A model generated the notes under the pieces. It saw only the letters and a program-made list of their open reading frames with translations. It did not search any database and was not told the origin of the DNA. Both the position numbers and the translations under genes were made by a program. 34,398 nucleotides of DNA from JBBSVE01 sp038233815 (GTDB taxonomy: Bacteria; Pseudomonadota; Alphaproteobacteria; Rhodobacterales; Rhodobacteraceae): assembly GCA_038233815.1 (NCBI GenBank), contig JBBSVE010000011.1:1-34398 (forward strand), read 5' to 3'. Below are positions 23,679 through 30,754 of the stretch, piece after piece. Numbering within the stretch: position 1 is the stretch's first letter; each line of letters opens with the position of its first letter.

Positions 23679-25025
23679 CTACTGCCGCTCAACCTCGATC
23701 GCCTTCACCCCTTTCAGAATGTCGACGGCATAGGCCAGCTGGTAATCCTCGTCGCGCAGCTTGGCTGCATCCTCGGCGGCCGCACGCTCCGCTTCGGCCA
23801 GCTTCTTCTCGTCCTCCGTCATCGAGTCGTTCGACAAAGCACCGCGCAGGCTCGCCTCGGTCCGCGGGCCGACGATGGAGGCCGCGCCGTCGTCGGGCTT
23901 GGCGTCCGCAGGCTTCGGCGGCGGCTGCTGCACCACGATGTCGGGCGCCACGCCCAACGCCTGGATCGAGCGGCCGGAGGGCGTGTAGTAGCGCGCCGTG
24001 GTCAGGCGCATCGCACCGTTGCCCTTCATCGGAATGATCGTCTGGACCGAGCCCTTGCCGAAGCTCTTCGTGCCCACCACGACCGCGCGCCGGTGATCCT
24101 GCAACGCGCCCGTGACGATCTCCGACGCCGAGGCCGAGCCGCCGTTGATCAGCACGACGAGCGGCTTGCCGCCCGTCAGATCGCCCGGCGTGGCATTGAA
24201 CCGCTCCCCATCGGCGGGGTTGCGGCCCCGGGTCGACACGATCTCTCCCTTGTCGAGGAACGCGTCCGACACCTTGATCGCCTGCACCAGAAGTCCGCCC
24301 GGATTGTTGCGCAGATCGACCACGACGCCCGTGACCTTGTCCATCCCGCCAAGCTGGTCCGCCATCTTCTTCAGCCCGGCCTCGAGCCCGGGAAAGGTCT
24401 GGTCGTTGAACGTGGTGATGCGCAGCACGATCACGTTGCCGATGGTGCGCGCGCGCACCGCCGTGACCTTGATCGTATCGCGGATGATCGACACGTCGAA
24501 CGGTTTTTCGGTGCCTTCGCGCACCACGGTGATGATGATCTCCGACCCGATCGGGCCACGCATCAGGTCCACCGCCTTGTCAAGCGTCAGGCCCTGCACC
24601 GATTCACCGTTGACGTGGGTAATGAAGTCGCCGGGCTTGATCCCCGCCGCCGCCGCAGGCGTGTCGTCCATCGGGGACACGACCTTGATGAATCCGTCCT
24701 GCTGCGTGACCTCGATGCCGAGCCCGCCGAACTCGCCCCGGGTCTGGACCTGCATGTCGTCGAACGCGGCCGGGGGCAGATAGCTCGAATGCGGATCGAG
24801 CGAGGTGAGCATGCCGTTGATCGCTGCCTCGATCAGCTTTTGAGTATCGACAGGCTCCACGTACTGGTTGCGGATACGCTCGAAGATATTGCCGAAAAGA
24901 TCGAGCTGCTCATAGACCGTGGGGGTCTTCTTCGCTTCCTGTGCCAGCAGCGGACCCGCGATCTGCGTCGTCAGCAGAACGCCCGCGACCGTACCGCCCA
25001 GCGCGGCCATGACGAATTTCTTCAT
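23679..25025 (-). CDS. ctpA: C-terminal processing serine protease (S41 family)
   Basis: Periplasmic carboxyl-terminal protease of 448 residues, with a signal peptide or signal anchor (about 1-28, ending LLAQ), an N-terminal helical region, a PDZ domain (about 95-170, starting near GLGIEV) and an S41 catalytic domain. The Ser-Lys dyad is Ser299 in NGGSASASEIVTGALQD and Lys324 in SFGKGSVQ, 25 residues apart as in Prc/CtpA. VVDLRNNPGGLL is the conserved strand before the active site. An acidic, proline-containing C-terminal extension follows residue 355. The start at 25025 is chosen for the signal peptide. It ends in TAG three bases before rppH. Confidence 0.93.
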   Translation of the reverse strand: MKKFVMAALGGTVAGVLLTTQIAGPLLAQEAKKTPTVYEQLDLFGNIFERIRNQYVEPVDTQKLIEAAINGMLTSLDPHSSYLPPAAFDDMQVQTRGEFGGLGIEVTQQDGFIKVVSPMDDTPAAAAGIKPGDFITHVNGESVQGLTLDKAVDLMRGPIGSEIIITVVREGTEKPFDVSIIRDTIKVTAVRARTIGNVIVLRITTFNDQTFPGLEAGLKKMADQLGGMDKVTGVVVDLRNNPGGLLVQAIKVSDAFLDKGEIVSTRGRNPADGERFNATPGDLTGGKPLVVLINGGSASASEIVTGALQDHRRAVVVGTKSFGKGSVQTIIPMKGNGAMRLTTARYYTPSGRSIQALGVAPDIVVQQPPPKPADAKPDDGAASIVGPRTEASLRGALSNDSMTEDEKKLAEAERAAAEDAAKLRDEDYQLAYAVDILKGVKAIEVERQ

Positions 25026-25104
25026 GCCTCGATCAATCCTTGTACCCCGGCCGCTATCGGGCCGTCCCCTGTTGTGGCGGGCCATCCGGTACCCGTTCCG
25101 GTTC

Positions 25105-25133
25105 GATATAAAGCGCGTCCGCCACGCTGACAC
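25105..25133 (-). promoter_or_regulatory. Candidate promoter of ctpA-rppH
   Basis: Minus strand GTGTCA (25133-25128), 17 bases, TATATC (25110-25105), about 80 bases before the ctpA ATG. It lies in the 180-base gap after gpmI, where related genomes usually carry envC. Confidence 0.4.
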
Positions 25134-25205
25134 CACCTTCATCTGCATTCCGCCCCGGAAAGCGGTCATAGACGGCACAGGTTGCGAAAACGTGACCGCC
25201 CGGTG

Positions 25206-26726
25206 TCATGACCCGATCAGGCTTTCGCCGGTCATCTCCTCCGGCTGCGGCAGGCCCATCAGCGCCAGCAGCGTCGGCGCCAGATCGGCGAGCCTGCCCG
25301 GATGCAGCACCGCCCCCTCCGGCCCACCGACGAGGATCACCGGCACCGGGTTCGTCGTATGCGCCGTGTGCGGCCCGCCGGTTTCGGGGTCTACCATCGT
25401 CTCGCAGTTGCCGTGGTCCGCGCAGACCAGCATCGCGCCTCCGGCCGCCTCCAGCGCCAAAAGCGCCTCGCCCAGCCCCCGGTCGACCGCCTCGCAGGCC
25501 GCGATCGCGGCGGGGAGGATCCCGGTATGGCCCACCATGTCGGGGTTGGCGAAGTTGACCACGATCAGGTCGTAGCCTGCGCCGATCACCTCCACCAGCT
25601 TCCGCGCGACCTGGGGCTCCGACATCTCGGGCTGAAGGTCGTAGGTCGCGACCGGGGGCGATTTCGGCATGTAGCGATCCTCGCCCACGTTCGGCTCCTC
25701 GGACCCGCCGTTGAGAAAGAAGGTGACGTGGGGATATTTCTCCGTCTCGGCCAGCCGGAACTGCCGCTTGCCCTGAGCGGCGACCCAGGCGCCGAGCGTA
25801 TTTTTCAGGACGGGCTTGGGATAGGCCGTCATCATGTAGCTGTCATGAGAGATGGAATAGTCCACCATGCCCAGCATCGCAGTCCAGCGGGGCCGGTCGG
25901 TGACGTCGAACGCCTCGAACGCGGGATCGCCCAGCGCCGACAGGATCTCCCGCGCGCGGTCGGCGCGGAAGTTGAGGCAGTAGAACCCGTCGCCCGATCC
26001 CGCCCCGGCATAGTCGCCGATCACGGTGGGGGTTATGAACTCATCCGTCTCACCGCGCGCGTAGGCATCCGCGATGGCGGCCATCGGGTCCGCCGCCCGT
26101 GCGCCCCGGCCCCCGGCCATCGCGTCGAACGCACGCTCCACCCGGTCCCAGCGGTTGTCCCGGTCCATCGCGAAATAGCGCCCCGACACGGTGCCCACCG
26201 TCGCGCCGGGCGGCAGCGCATCCAGAAGCCGCCGCATGAACCGCTCCGCCGATTTCGGGGCCACGTCGCGCCCGTCGGTGATGGCATGGACCACGACCGG
26301 CACGCCTTCCGACGCGACCGCCTTCACCGCCGCAATGACATGTTCCACATGCCCGTGCACACCCCCGTCGGAGATGACGCCCATCAGGTGTGCCGTGCCC
26401 TCCGCCGCCATCACATCCGCGATGAAAGCGCGGTGCTGCGGGTTCTGCGCGAAGGCCCCCTCCTCGATCGCAAGGTCGATGGCGCCCAGATCCATCGCCA
26501 CGACCCGGCCCGCGCCGATGTTGGTATGCCCGACCTCGGAATTTCCCATCTGCCCTTTGGGAAGCCCCACATCCGGCCCGTGGGTGACCAGCGTGGCATG
26601 CGGGCACGTCGTCATCAGCCGGTCAAAGTTCGGGGTTCGGGCCAGAACGGGCGCGTTGGAGGCGGGATCCTCATTGATCCCCCAGCCGTCGAGAATGCAG
26701 AGCACGACGGGTTTTGGCACGCGCAT
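25206..26726 (-). CDS. gpmI: 2,3-bisphosphoglycerate-independent phosphoglycerate mutase
   Basis: Glycolytic/gluconeogenic enzyme that interconverts 3- and 2-phosphoglycerate through a phosphoserine intermediate with two Mn2+. The 506-residue protein starts PKPVVLCILDGWGINED, with the metal ligand Asp13, and has the nucleophile Ser63 in KGQMGNSEVGHTNIGAG. It ends with alkaline-phosphatase-fold motifs VVNFANPDMVGHTG and VCADHGNCETM. The ATG at 26726 is preceded by GGAGGA; upstream in-frame starts have no family support. It belongs to the conserved rsfS-rlmH-gpmI-ctpA-rppH neighbourhood. Confidence 0.97.
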   Translation of the reverse strand: MRVPKPVVLCILDGWGINEDPASNAPVLARTPNFDRLMTTCPHATLVTHGPDVGLPKGQMGNSEVGHTNIGAGRVVAMDLGAIDLAIEEGAFAQNPQHRAFIADVMAAEGTAHLMGVISDGGVHGHVEHVIAAVKAVASEGVPVVVHAITDGRDVAPKSAERFMRRLLDALPPGATVGTVSGRYFAMDRDNRWDRVERAFDAMAGGRGARAADPMAAIADAYARGETDEFITPTVIGDYAGAGSGDGFYCLNFRADRAREILSALGDPAFEAFDVTDRPRWTAMLGMVDYSISHDSYMMTAYPKPVLKNTLGAWVAAQGKRQFRLAETEKYPHVTFFLNGGSEEPNVGEDRYMPKSPPVATYDLQPEMSEPQVARKLVEVIGAGYDLIVVNFANPDMVGHTGILPAAIAACEAVDRGLGEALLALEAAGGAMLVCADHGNCETMVDPETGGPHTAHTTNPVPVILVGGPEGAVLHPGRLADLAPTLLALMGLPQPEEMTGESLIGS

Positions 26727-26789
26727 GATCGTTGATCCTCCGGCTCGGGGGTCTCTCATAGACCCGGGACCGTCCGCTCGCAACCGGCG

Positions 26790-27356
26790 TCAGGGGAGCG
26801 GCCGGTCTCGTGTCCACCAGCGCCATCCGGTGTGGATGATGACGATGGCCACCACCACCGCGACCGTGGCTAGGATGATCCAGTGCCGCGGTCCGGCAAG
26901 AAGGGCCGCGAGCAGGACGCCGACGCCATGTCCGAGGGTGGCGAAGAAGATCCCCCACACCACGGCTACGACCGCATCTATGGTAATGAATACAGACGTC
27001 GGGATGCGTGACTGCGCAAGAACCATGGGCCCGATGATCCGCATCCCGGGTATGAACCGGCATATCACCGTGAGACGTCTCGGCTGACGTTCCACCCGGG
27101 CGAAGAGCTTGTTGATCCCGGGGCGCTTCAGGACGGACATCACGAGCGAGGACGCACGGACCCGCCGCGCCAGCAGGAACCAACCCACGTCGGCCGCGAA
27201 CGCCCCAGCGATGACAACGAGGACCACGTGCGAAAGGACAAGCAACCCCTTGTTGGCGAGGATCCCTCCGGTGATCGCCACCGTCTCGCCCTCGAAGAAG
27301 CAGCCCGCAAAGATCGCGATCAGCCCGTAGTCCCTGATCATCGATTCGATGGTCAC
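26790..27356 (-). CDS. DedA/VTT-family membrane protein
   Basis: Integral membrane protein of 188 residues with about four or five hydrophobic helices. The DedA (SNARE-associated/VTT) signature is present: FEGETVAITGGILANKG near the N-terminus and CRFIPGMRIIGPMVLAQSRI in the middle, with the Glu and Arg pairs needed for function in E. coli DedA proteins. Family members are linked to undecaprenyl-phosphate or phospholipid flipping and envelope stability. The start is a GTG at 27356; an ATG at 27341 is nearly as good, and neither has a strong ribosome-binding site. It lies between gpmI and a secreted-protein gene. Confidence 0.85.
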   Translation of the reverse strand: MTIESMIRDYGLIAIFAGCFFEGETVAITGGILANKGLLVLSHVVLVVIAGAFAADVGWFLLARRVRASSLVMSVLKRPGINKLFARVERQPRRLTVICRFIPGMRIIGPMVLAQSRIPTSVFITIDAVVAVVWGIFFATLGHGVGVLLAALLAGPRHWIILATVAVVVAIVIIHTGWRWWTRDRPLP

Positions 27357-27502
27357 CGGACGGGCGACCCTGAGGGCACCGGGCGGACGAAAGTGATGGA
27401 ATGGCAGGGGGGCACTCGGCGCCTTCCGGGGGGATCAGGAGCAGCGGTCACGCATTAACGTCCAAACGGCGGATCGTCCACCCCGATGCGCCCGAACGAA
27501 AA

Positions 27503-27526
27503 GGCCGCCGGATTGCTCCGGCGGCC
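27503..27526 (-). terminator. Intrinsic terminator of the secreted-protein gene
   Basis: Perfect 9-bp stem GGCCGCCGG / CCGGCGGCC with a six-base loop. On the minus strand it is followed by TTTTCGTT. It lies 21 bases beyond the stop of the gene at 27547-28029. Confidence 0.85.
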
Positions 27527-27546
27527 AGATCACGCAATGGAGTGGA

Positions 27547-28029
27547 TCAGGTGCGGTCATCCACGACAACGAGAACCTGATTGGTGCCCTCGCTGGCCGC
27601 CGCCGCCACCACCTGATTGGCGGTAAATCCCTTGGACTTCAGCGCGTCACCGACGACCGCACTCCCCGCGATGTCCGTCTTGAGCATCGGGATCATCGGG
27701 TCCTGCATAGCCAGCGCAGCGTTCAGTTTTGCAACGTCAATGTTTTGAGCCTCGGAAAGCTCGGACAGGGTGACGACGCGAACATCCTTGATCGACGCGA
27801 CATCGCCGATCATCTTGCCGACCATGGCTCCATCCGCCATCCCGAGCATCTCGACGATCTTGTCGGCGGGCATGTTGGCCTTGTCACCGCCGGCGAATGC
27901 ATTGCCGGTATCGCCTGCGGACGTCGTTCCCGCTGCTGCCGAGGTGCCGTCATTGGTCTGCGCCATCACGGACGTGGCCATGCCCGATGCGAGAATGAGG
28001 ACGAGTGCCGTTTTCATCGAATTACGCAT
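27547..28029 (-). CDS. Small secreted protein of unknown function
   Basis: A 160-residue protein that I do not recognise. It has a clear signal peptide (MRNSMKTALVLILASGMATSVMAQ) and then a low-complexity Ser/Thr/Gly/Ala stretch (25-50). An alpha-helical part follows, with methionine-rich ADKIVEMLGMADGAMVGKM and a repeated pattern VVTLSELSE...ALKSKGFTANQVVA, ending QVLVVVDDRT. The mature protein has no cysteine. GAGGAG lies eight bases before the ATG, an excellent ribosome-binding site. It is monocistronic, with a possible general-stress (EcfG-type) promoter upstream and a strong terminator downstream. A periplasmic stress-related role is only a guess. Confidence 0.8.
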   Translation of the reverse strand: MRNSMKTALVLILASGMATSVMAQTNDGTSAAAGTTSAGDTGNAFAGGDKANMPADKIVEMLGMADGAMVGKMIGDVASIKDVRVVTLSELSEAQNIDVAKLNAALAMQDPMIPMLKTDIAGSAVVGDALKSKGFTANQVVAAAASEGTNQVLVVVDDRT

Positions 28030-28081
28030 GTAAAACTCCTCTGGGATGCTATCCCGGTTCCTTATCGTCGTCTGGCCAATG

Positions 28082-28106
28082 AACCGCGGACGGGCGTTTG
28101 CGTTCC
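28082..28106 (-). promoter_or_regulatory. Possible EcfG-type (general stress) promoter
   Basis: Minus strand GGAAC (28106-28102), 16 bases, GGTT (28085-28082). The EcfG consensus is GGAAC-N16/17-CGTT, so only the first base of the -10 element differs. It lies 53 bases before the ATG of the secreted-protein gene. Confidence 0.33.
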
Positions 28107-28142
28107 TGATTATCACGGATCTGTGAAGACCGGGGCGGCGGC

Positions 28143-28613
28143 TCAGGCCCGGTGATACGGCCCGCCCGAAAGAATTGTTGCCGCCCGGTAGAGCTGCTCG
28201 GCCAGCATCGCGCGCACCAGCATGTGCGGCCAGACCATCGCGCCGAAGCTGAGCGCCAGATCCGCAGCCTCCCTCAGCGTCGGTGACAGACCGTCCGCGC
28301 CGCCGATCAGGAAGGCCGCATCCTGACGTCCTGCGTCCCGCCACCCGGCCAGCCGGTCCGCGAAGTCAGGCGAGGTCAGTACGACACCGCGTTCGTCGAG
28401 CACGACCACCACCGCCCCCTGCGGCACCGCGCGGCGCAGGAGCGCCGCCTCCGCCTCCATCCCGCCACCGCGGCGGTCCTCCACCTCGGTCACGCCGAGC
28501 GGCCCGAGGCCCAGCGCGCGGCCGGTCCGATCGAACCGGGTGCGGTAATCCTCCACCAGCGCATGTTCGGGACCCGGCCGTAGCCGCCCCACGGCGCAAA
28601 GGTGGACGCGCAT
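28143..28613 (-). CDS. rlmH: 23S rRNA (pseudouridine1915-N3)-methyltransferase RlmH
   Basis: SPOUT-class methyltransferase acting on pseudouridine 1915 of 23S rRNA in the assembled ribosome. The 156-residue product has VVVLDERGVVLTS, the SAM-knot segment FLIGGADGLSPTLREAA and the highly conserved C-terminus FGAMVWPHMLVRAMLAEQLY followed by GGPYHRA. Its ATG directly abuts the TGA of rsfS with no gap, so the two are translationally coupled. The length is normal. Confidence 0.96.
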   Translation of the reverse strand: MRVHLCAVGRLRPGPEHALVEDYRTRFDRTGRALGLGPLGVTEVEDRRGGGMEAEAALLRRAVPQGAVVVVLDERGVVLTSPDFADRLAGWRDAGRQDAAFLIGGADGLSPTLREAADLALSFGAMVWPHMLVRAMLAEQLYRAATILSGGPYHRA

Positions 28614-29096
28614 TCAGTCGGCCTCGCGCACGCCCATGTGTCCGCCGGGCTGCCACATCTTCTCGAGCTGGTAGAACTCCCGGACCTCGGGGCGGAAGAC
28701 ATGCACGATCACGTCACCTGCGTCGATCAGCACCCAGTCGCCGGTCTCCTTGCCCTCCATCCGGCAGATCGTGCCGAAGCGGCCCTTGATCCGGTCGGCG
28801 AGTTTTTCCGAAATGGCGGCGACCTGCCGCGAGGACCGGCCCGAGGCGATCACCATGTGGTCGGCCATCTCGGAGCGTCCGCGCAGGTCGATCTCCACGA
28901 CCTCCTCCGCCTTGTCGTCGTCGAGCGAGGCCAGCACCGTCTCCAGCAACGCGCGGGAGGTGTCGGCGGTGTCGTCGGCAGGACGGTCGGGACGGGGACC
29001 GACCGGCAGACCGGTGGCAGGATCTGAATGGGACAGGACGCGAACCTCCGCTTGCGCCGGGTCCGTCCCGACGCGTGATTGGAGCGACGCTAGCAC
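28614..29096 (-). CDS. rsfS: Ribosomal silencing factor RsfS
   Basis: Binds L14 of the 50S subunit and blocks subunit joining during slow growth. The RsfS domain (about 50-155) has DDDKAEEVVEIDLRG, EMADHMVIASGRSSRQVAAI, DWVLIDAGDVIVHVFRPEVR and EFYQLEKMW, all characteristic. The only in-frame start upstream of the domain is a GTG at 29096. It gives 160 residues and a roughly 45-residue proline/aspartate-rich N-terminal extension without obvious conservation, so the true start is uncertain. It is followed without gap by rlmH. Confidence 0.92.
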   Translation of the reverse strand: MLASLQSRVGTDPAQAEVRVLSHSDPATGLPVGPRPDRPADDTADTSRALLETVLASLDDDKAEEVVEIDLRGRSEMADHMVIASGRSSRQVAAISEKLADRIKGRFGTICRMEGKETGDWVLIDAGDVIVHVFRPEVREFYQLEKMWQPGGHMGVREAD

Positions 29097-29129
29097 CAGA
29101 CCTGCGAAAGCTCAATCCGCCTGGGGCCG

Positions 29130-30476
29130 TCAATCCGGCAACACCGGGGTCTTGGTTCCGCTCCGCCCTTTGCCGGGCATCGTGCCGCCCAGGACCTTCA
29201 CCTCGCGCTGGGGGAACGGGTGGGAGAAGGCGTGCTCCTTGAACGCATCCCAAAGCGCCAGATAGACGTTGCCGCGAATGTTCGTCAGCCCGTCCGTCGG
29301 ATCGCGGATCCAGAACCGCAGGACGTAGTCGACCGAACTGTCGCCAAAGCCCGTGACGTGACACACTGGCGCGCGGGTCTTGAGCACGCGGCTCACGCCC
29401 AGGGCTGCCTCCACCGCGACCTTGCGGACATGGTGCGGATCGTCGGCATAGGCCGCGCAGAAATGCAGATCGAGCCGCACGAACTCGTCCGAATGGCTCC
29501 AGTTCACCACCTGTCCGGTTATGAGATCCTCGTTCGGGATCAGGTATTCCTTTCCGTCCCGGGTGACGACGGAGACGAAACGCGCGCCCAGACTCTCGAT
29601 CCAGCCGAACGTCTCGCCCAGGGAGATCACGTCGCCCGGCTTTACCGACTTGTCGAGCAGGATGATGATCCCGGAGACGAGGTTCGAGACCACCTTCTGG
29701 AGCCCGAAGCCAAGGCCCACGCCGATCGCCCCCGACAGGACCGCGAGCCCGGTCAGATCGAACCCCACCGCCTTGAGCCCGATATAGATCGCCCCGCCGT
29801 AGAGCACGAGTTGCATGACCTTGATCGCGAGGACCTGCATCGAGGGGCTGATATCCTCGTTCCCCTTGATCCGGTCGGTCACGGTGCGGGTCAGGAACCG
29901 CGCGGCCAGAACCAGCAGCCCCATGATGAGGAGCGCCTTGATGACCGTCAGGACCGACAGCCGGAAACTGCCGAGATCGACGCCCACCCGGTCCAGAAGG
30001 ATGAACATCTGCGCCTGGACGTTCAGGAGGTAGGACACGACCCAGATGCTCGCGGCCCATGTGACAAGCCGTGATAGCGTGCGGTTGCGGATCAGCTTGC
30101 CCGCCAGCTGCACCGCGAGGATTGCGGTCGCAACGGAAGCCGCGATGTCGATGATCTGGCTGCGCGAGGGCCATGTGATCTGCTGCATCACCGCCACGGT
30201 GAGCCACGCGGTCAGCGAGAAGAAGATCAGCGTCCAGCGCTTGTTGATGACGACGGCCCAGCGGAGCTGCCATTTCGGCAGGCCCTCCTTGGCCCGCAGC
30301 CAGTCGGTGAACCGGGGCGAGATCACGCGCTTCAGGATCCAGGCGAATGCATAGATCCCGGCGATGGCCGCCAATTGATAGAGCCGCCACGGCACCATCA
30401 TGGACTGCGCGAAGGCCTGGATGTCCGCCCAGAAGCCTGCAGCGGCGCTGGTCAGTTCCGGCGTGATCTGATCCAA
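29130..30476 (-). CDS. MscS-family mechanosensitive ion channel
   Basis: Inner-membrane small-conductance mechanosensitive channel protein, an osmotic safety valve. From a TTG at 30476 it has 448 residues. Four or more N-terminal helices are followed by the pore-lining TM3 region (VLSGAIGVGLGFGLQKVVSN), the beta domain (KPGDVISLGETFGWIESLG, TRDGKEYLIPNEDLITGQVV) and a C-terminal alpha/beta domain ending near EVKVLGG. The TTG start gives the N-terminus DQITPELTSAAAGFWADIQAF that fits related proteins and has GGAA upstream. In-frame ATGs at 30614 and 30596 would add an unconserved leader overlapping the leuC control region. It is divergent from leuC. Confidence 0.88.
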   Translation of the reverse strand: MDQITPELTSAAAGFWADIQAFAQSMMVPWRLYQLAAIAGIYAFAWILKRVISPRFTDWLRAKEGLPKWQLRWAVVINKRWTLIFFSLTAWLTVAVMQQITWPSRSQIIDIAASVATAILAVQLAGKLIRNRTLSRLVTWAASIWVVSYLLNVQAQMFILLDRVGVDLGSFRLSVLTVIKALLIMGLLVLAARFLTRTVTDRIKGNEDISPSMQVLAIKVMQLVLYGGAIYIGLKAVGFDLTGLAVLSGAIGVGLGFGLQKVVSNLVSGIIILLDKSVKPGDVISLGETFGWIESLGARFVSVVTRDGKEYLIPNEDLITGQVVNWSHSDEFVRLDLHFCAAYADDPHHVRKVAVEAALGVSRVLKTRAPVCHVTGFGDSSVDYVLRFWIRDPTDGLTNIRGNVYLALWDAFKEHAFSHPFPQREVKVLGGTMPGKGRSGTKTPVLPD

Positions 30477-30562
30477 TTTCCGCGCGCCCTTCCGTCCCGC
30501 CCCGGCAGGGACGGCTGATGGCGACAGTAGGGCCGCCCCCGCCCCATGCCAACCGTGTTGCA

Positions 30563-30608
30563 GCGCATCGGGAACGGGCGTAGAAACCCGTCCCATGATG
30601 CGCTTTTT
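30563..30608 (+). terminator. Terminator-like hairpin 1 in the leuC leader
   Basis: Two stacked stems: GCGCATC (30563-30569) pairs with GATGCGC (30597-30603), and GGGAACGGG (30570-30578) pairs with CCCGTCCC (30587-30594) with one bulge. Five T bases follow immediately (30604-30608). No plus-strand gene lies upstream, so it can only act on a leader transcript or on a small RNA. Confidence 0.7.
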
Positions 30609-30622
30609 CGACATCGGCGACC

Positions 30623-30647
30623 GCGCCCGCCTGCCATGGCGCTTTTT
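30623..30647 (+). terminator. Terminator-like hairpin 2 in the leuC leader
   Basis: GCGCC (30623-30627) pairs with GGCGC (30638-30642) across a ten-base loop and is followed by TTTTT (30643-30647). The 11-base element GCGCTTTTTCG occurs at the foot of both hairpins (30600-30610 and 30639-30649), so the second copy looks like a repeat of the first terminator foot. Confidence 0.5.
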
Positions 30648-30691
30648 CGGGGCGACCTGCGCGGATCCCGCACGCCCCTGACGCCTGCTTC

Positions 30692-30714
30692 GATCCGCGC
30701 GCCCCCGCGCGATC
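30692..30714 (+). promoter_or_regulatory. GC-rich hairpin upstream of leuC
   Basis: GATC and GCGCG (30692-30701, one bulged C) pair with CGCGC and GATC (30706-30714) around a four-C loop. It lies 41 bases before the leuC ATG, after the two terminator-like hairpins, and has no T-tract. It may be part of a leader RNA switch. Confidence 0.35.
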
Positions 30715-30754
30715 CTACCCAGTTCCCGCCATCGCCATCAAGGATACAAGCGCC

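Noticed and set aside
30477..30614. N-terminal extension of the MscS-family protein from ATGs at 30614 or 30596
   Set aside because: The extra residues are unconserved and overlap the leuC leader hairpins; the TTG at 30476 gives a family-like N-terminus.
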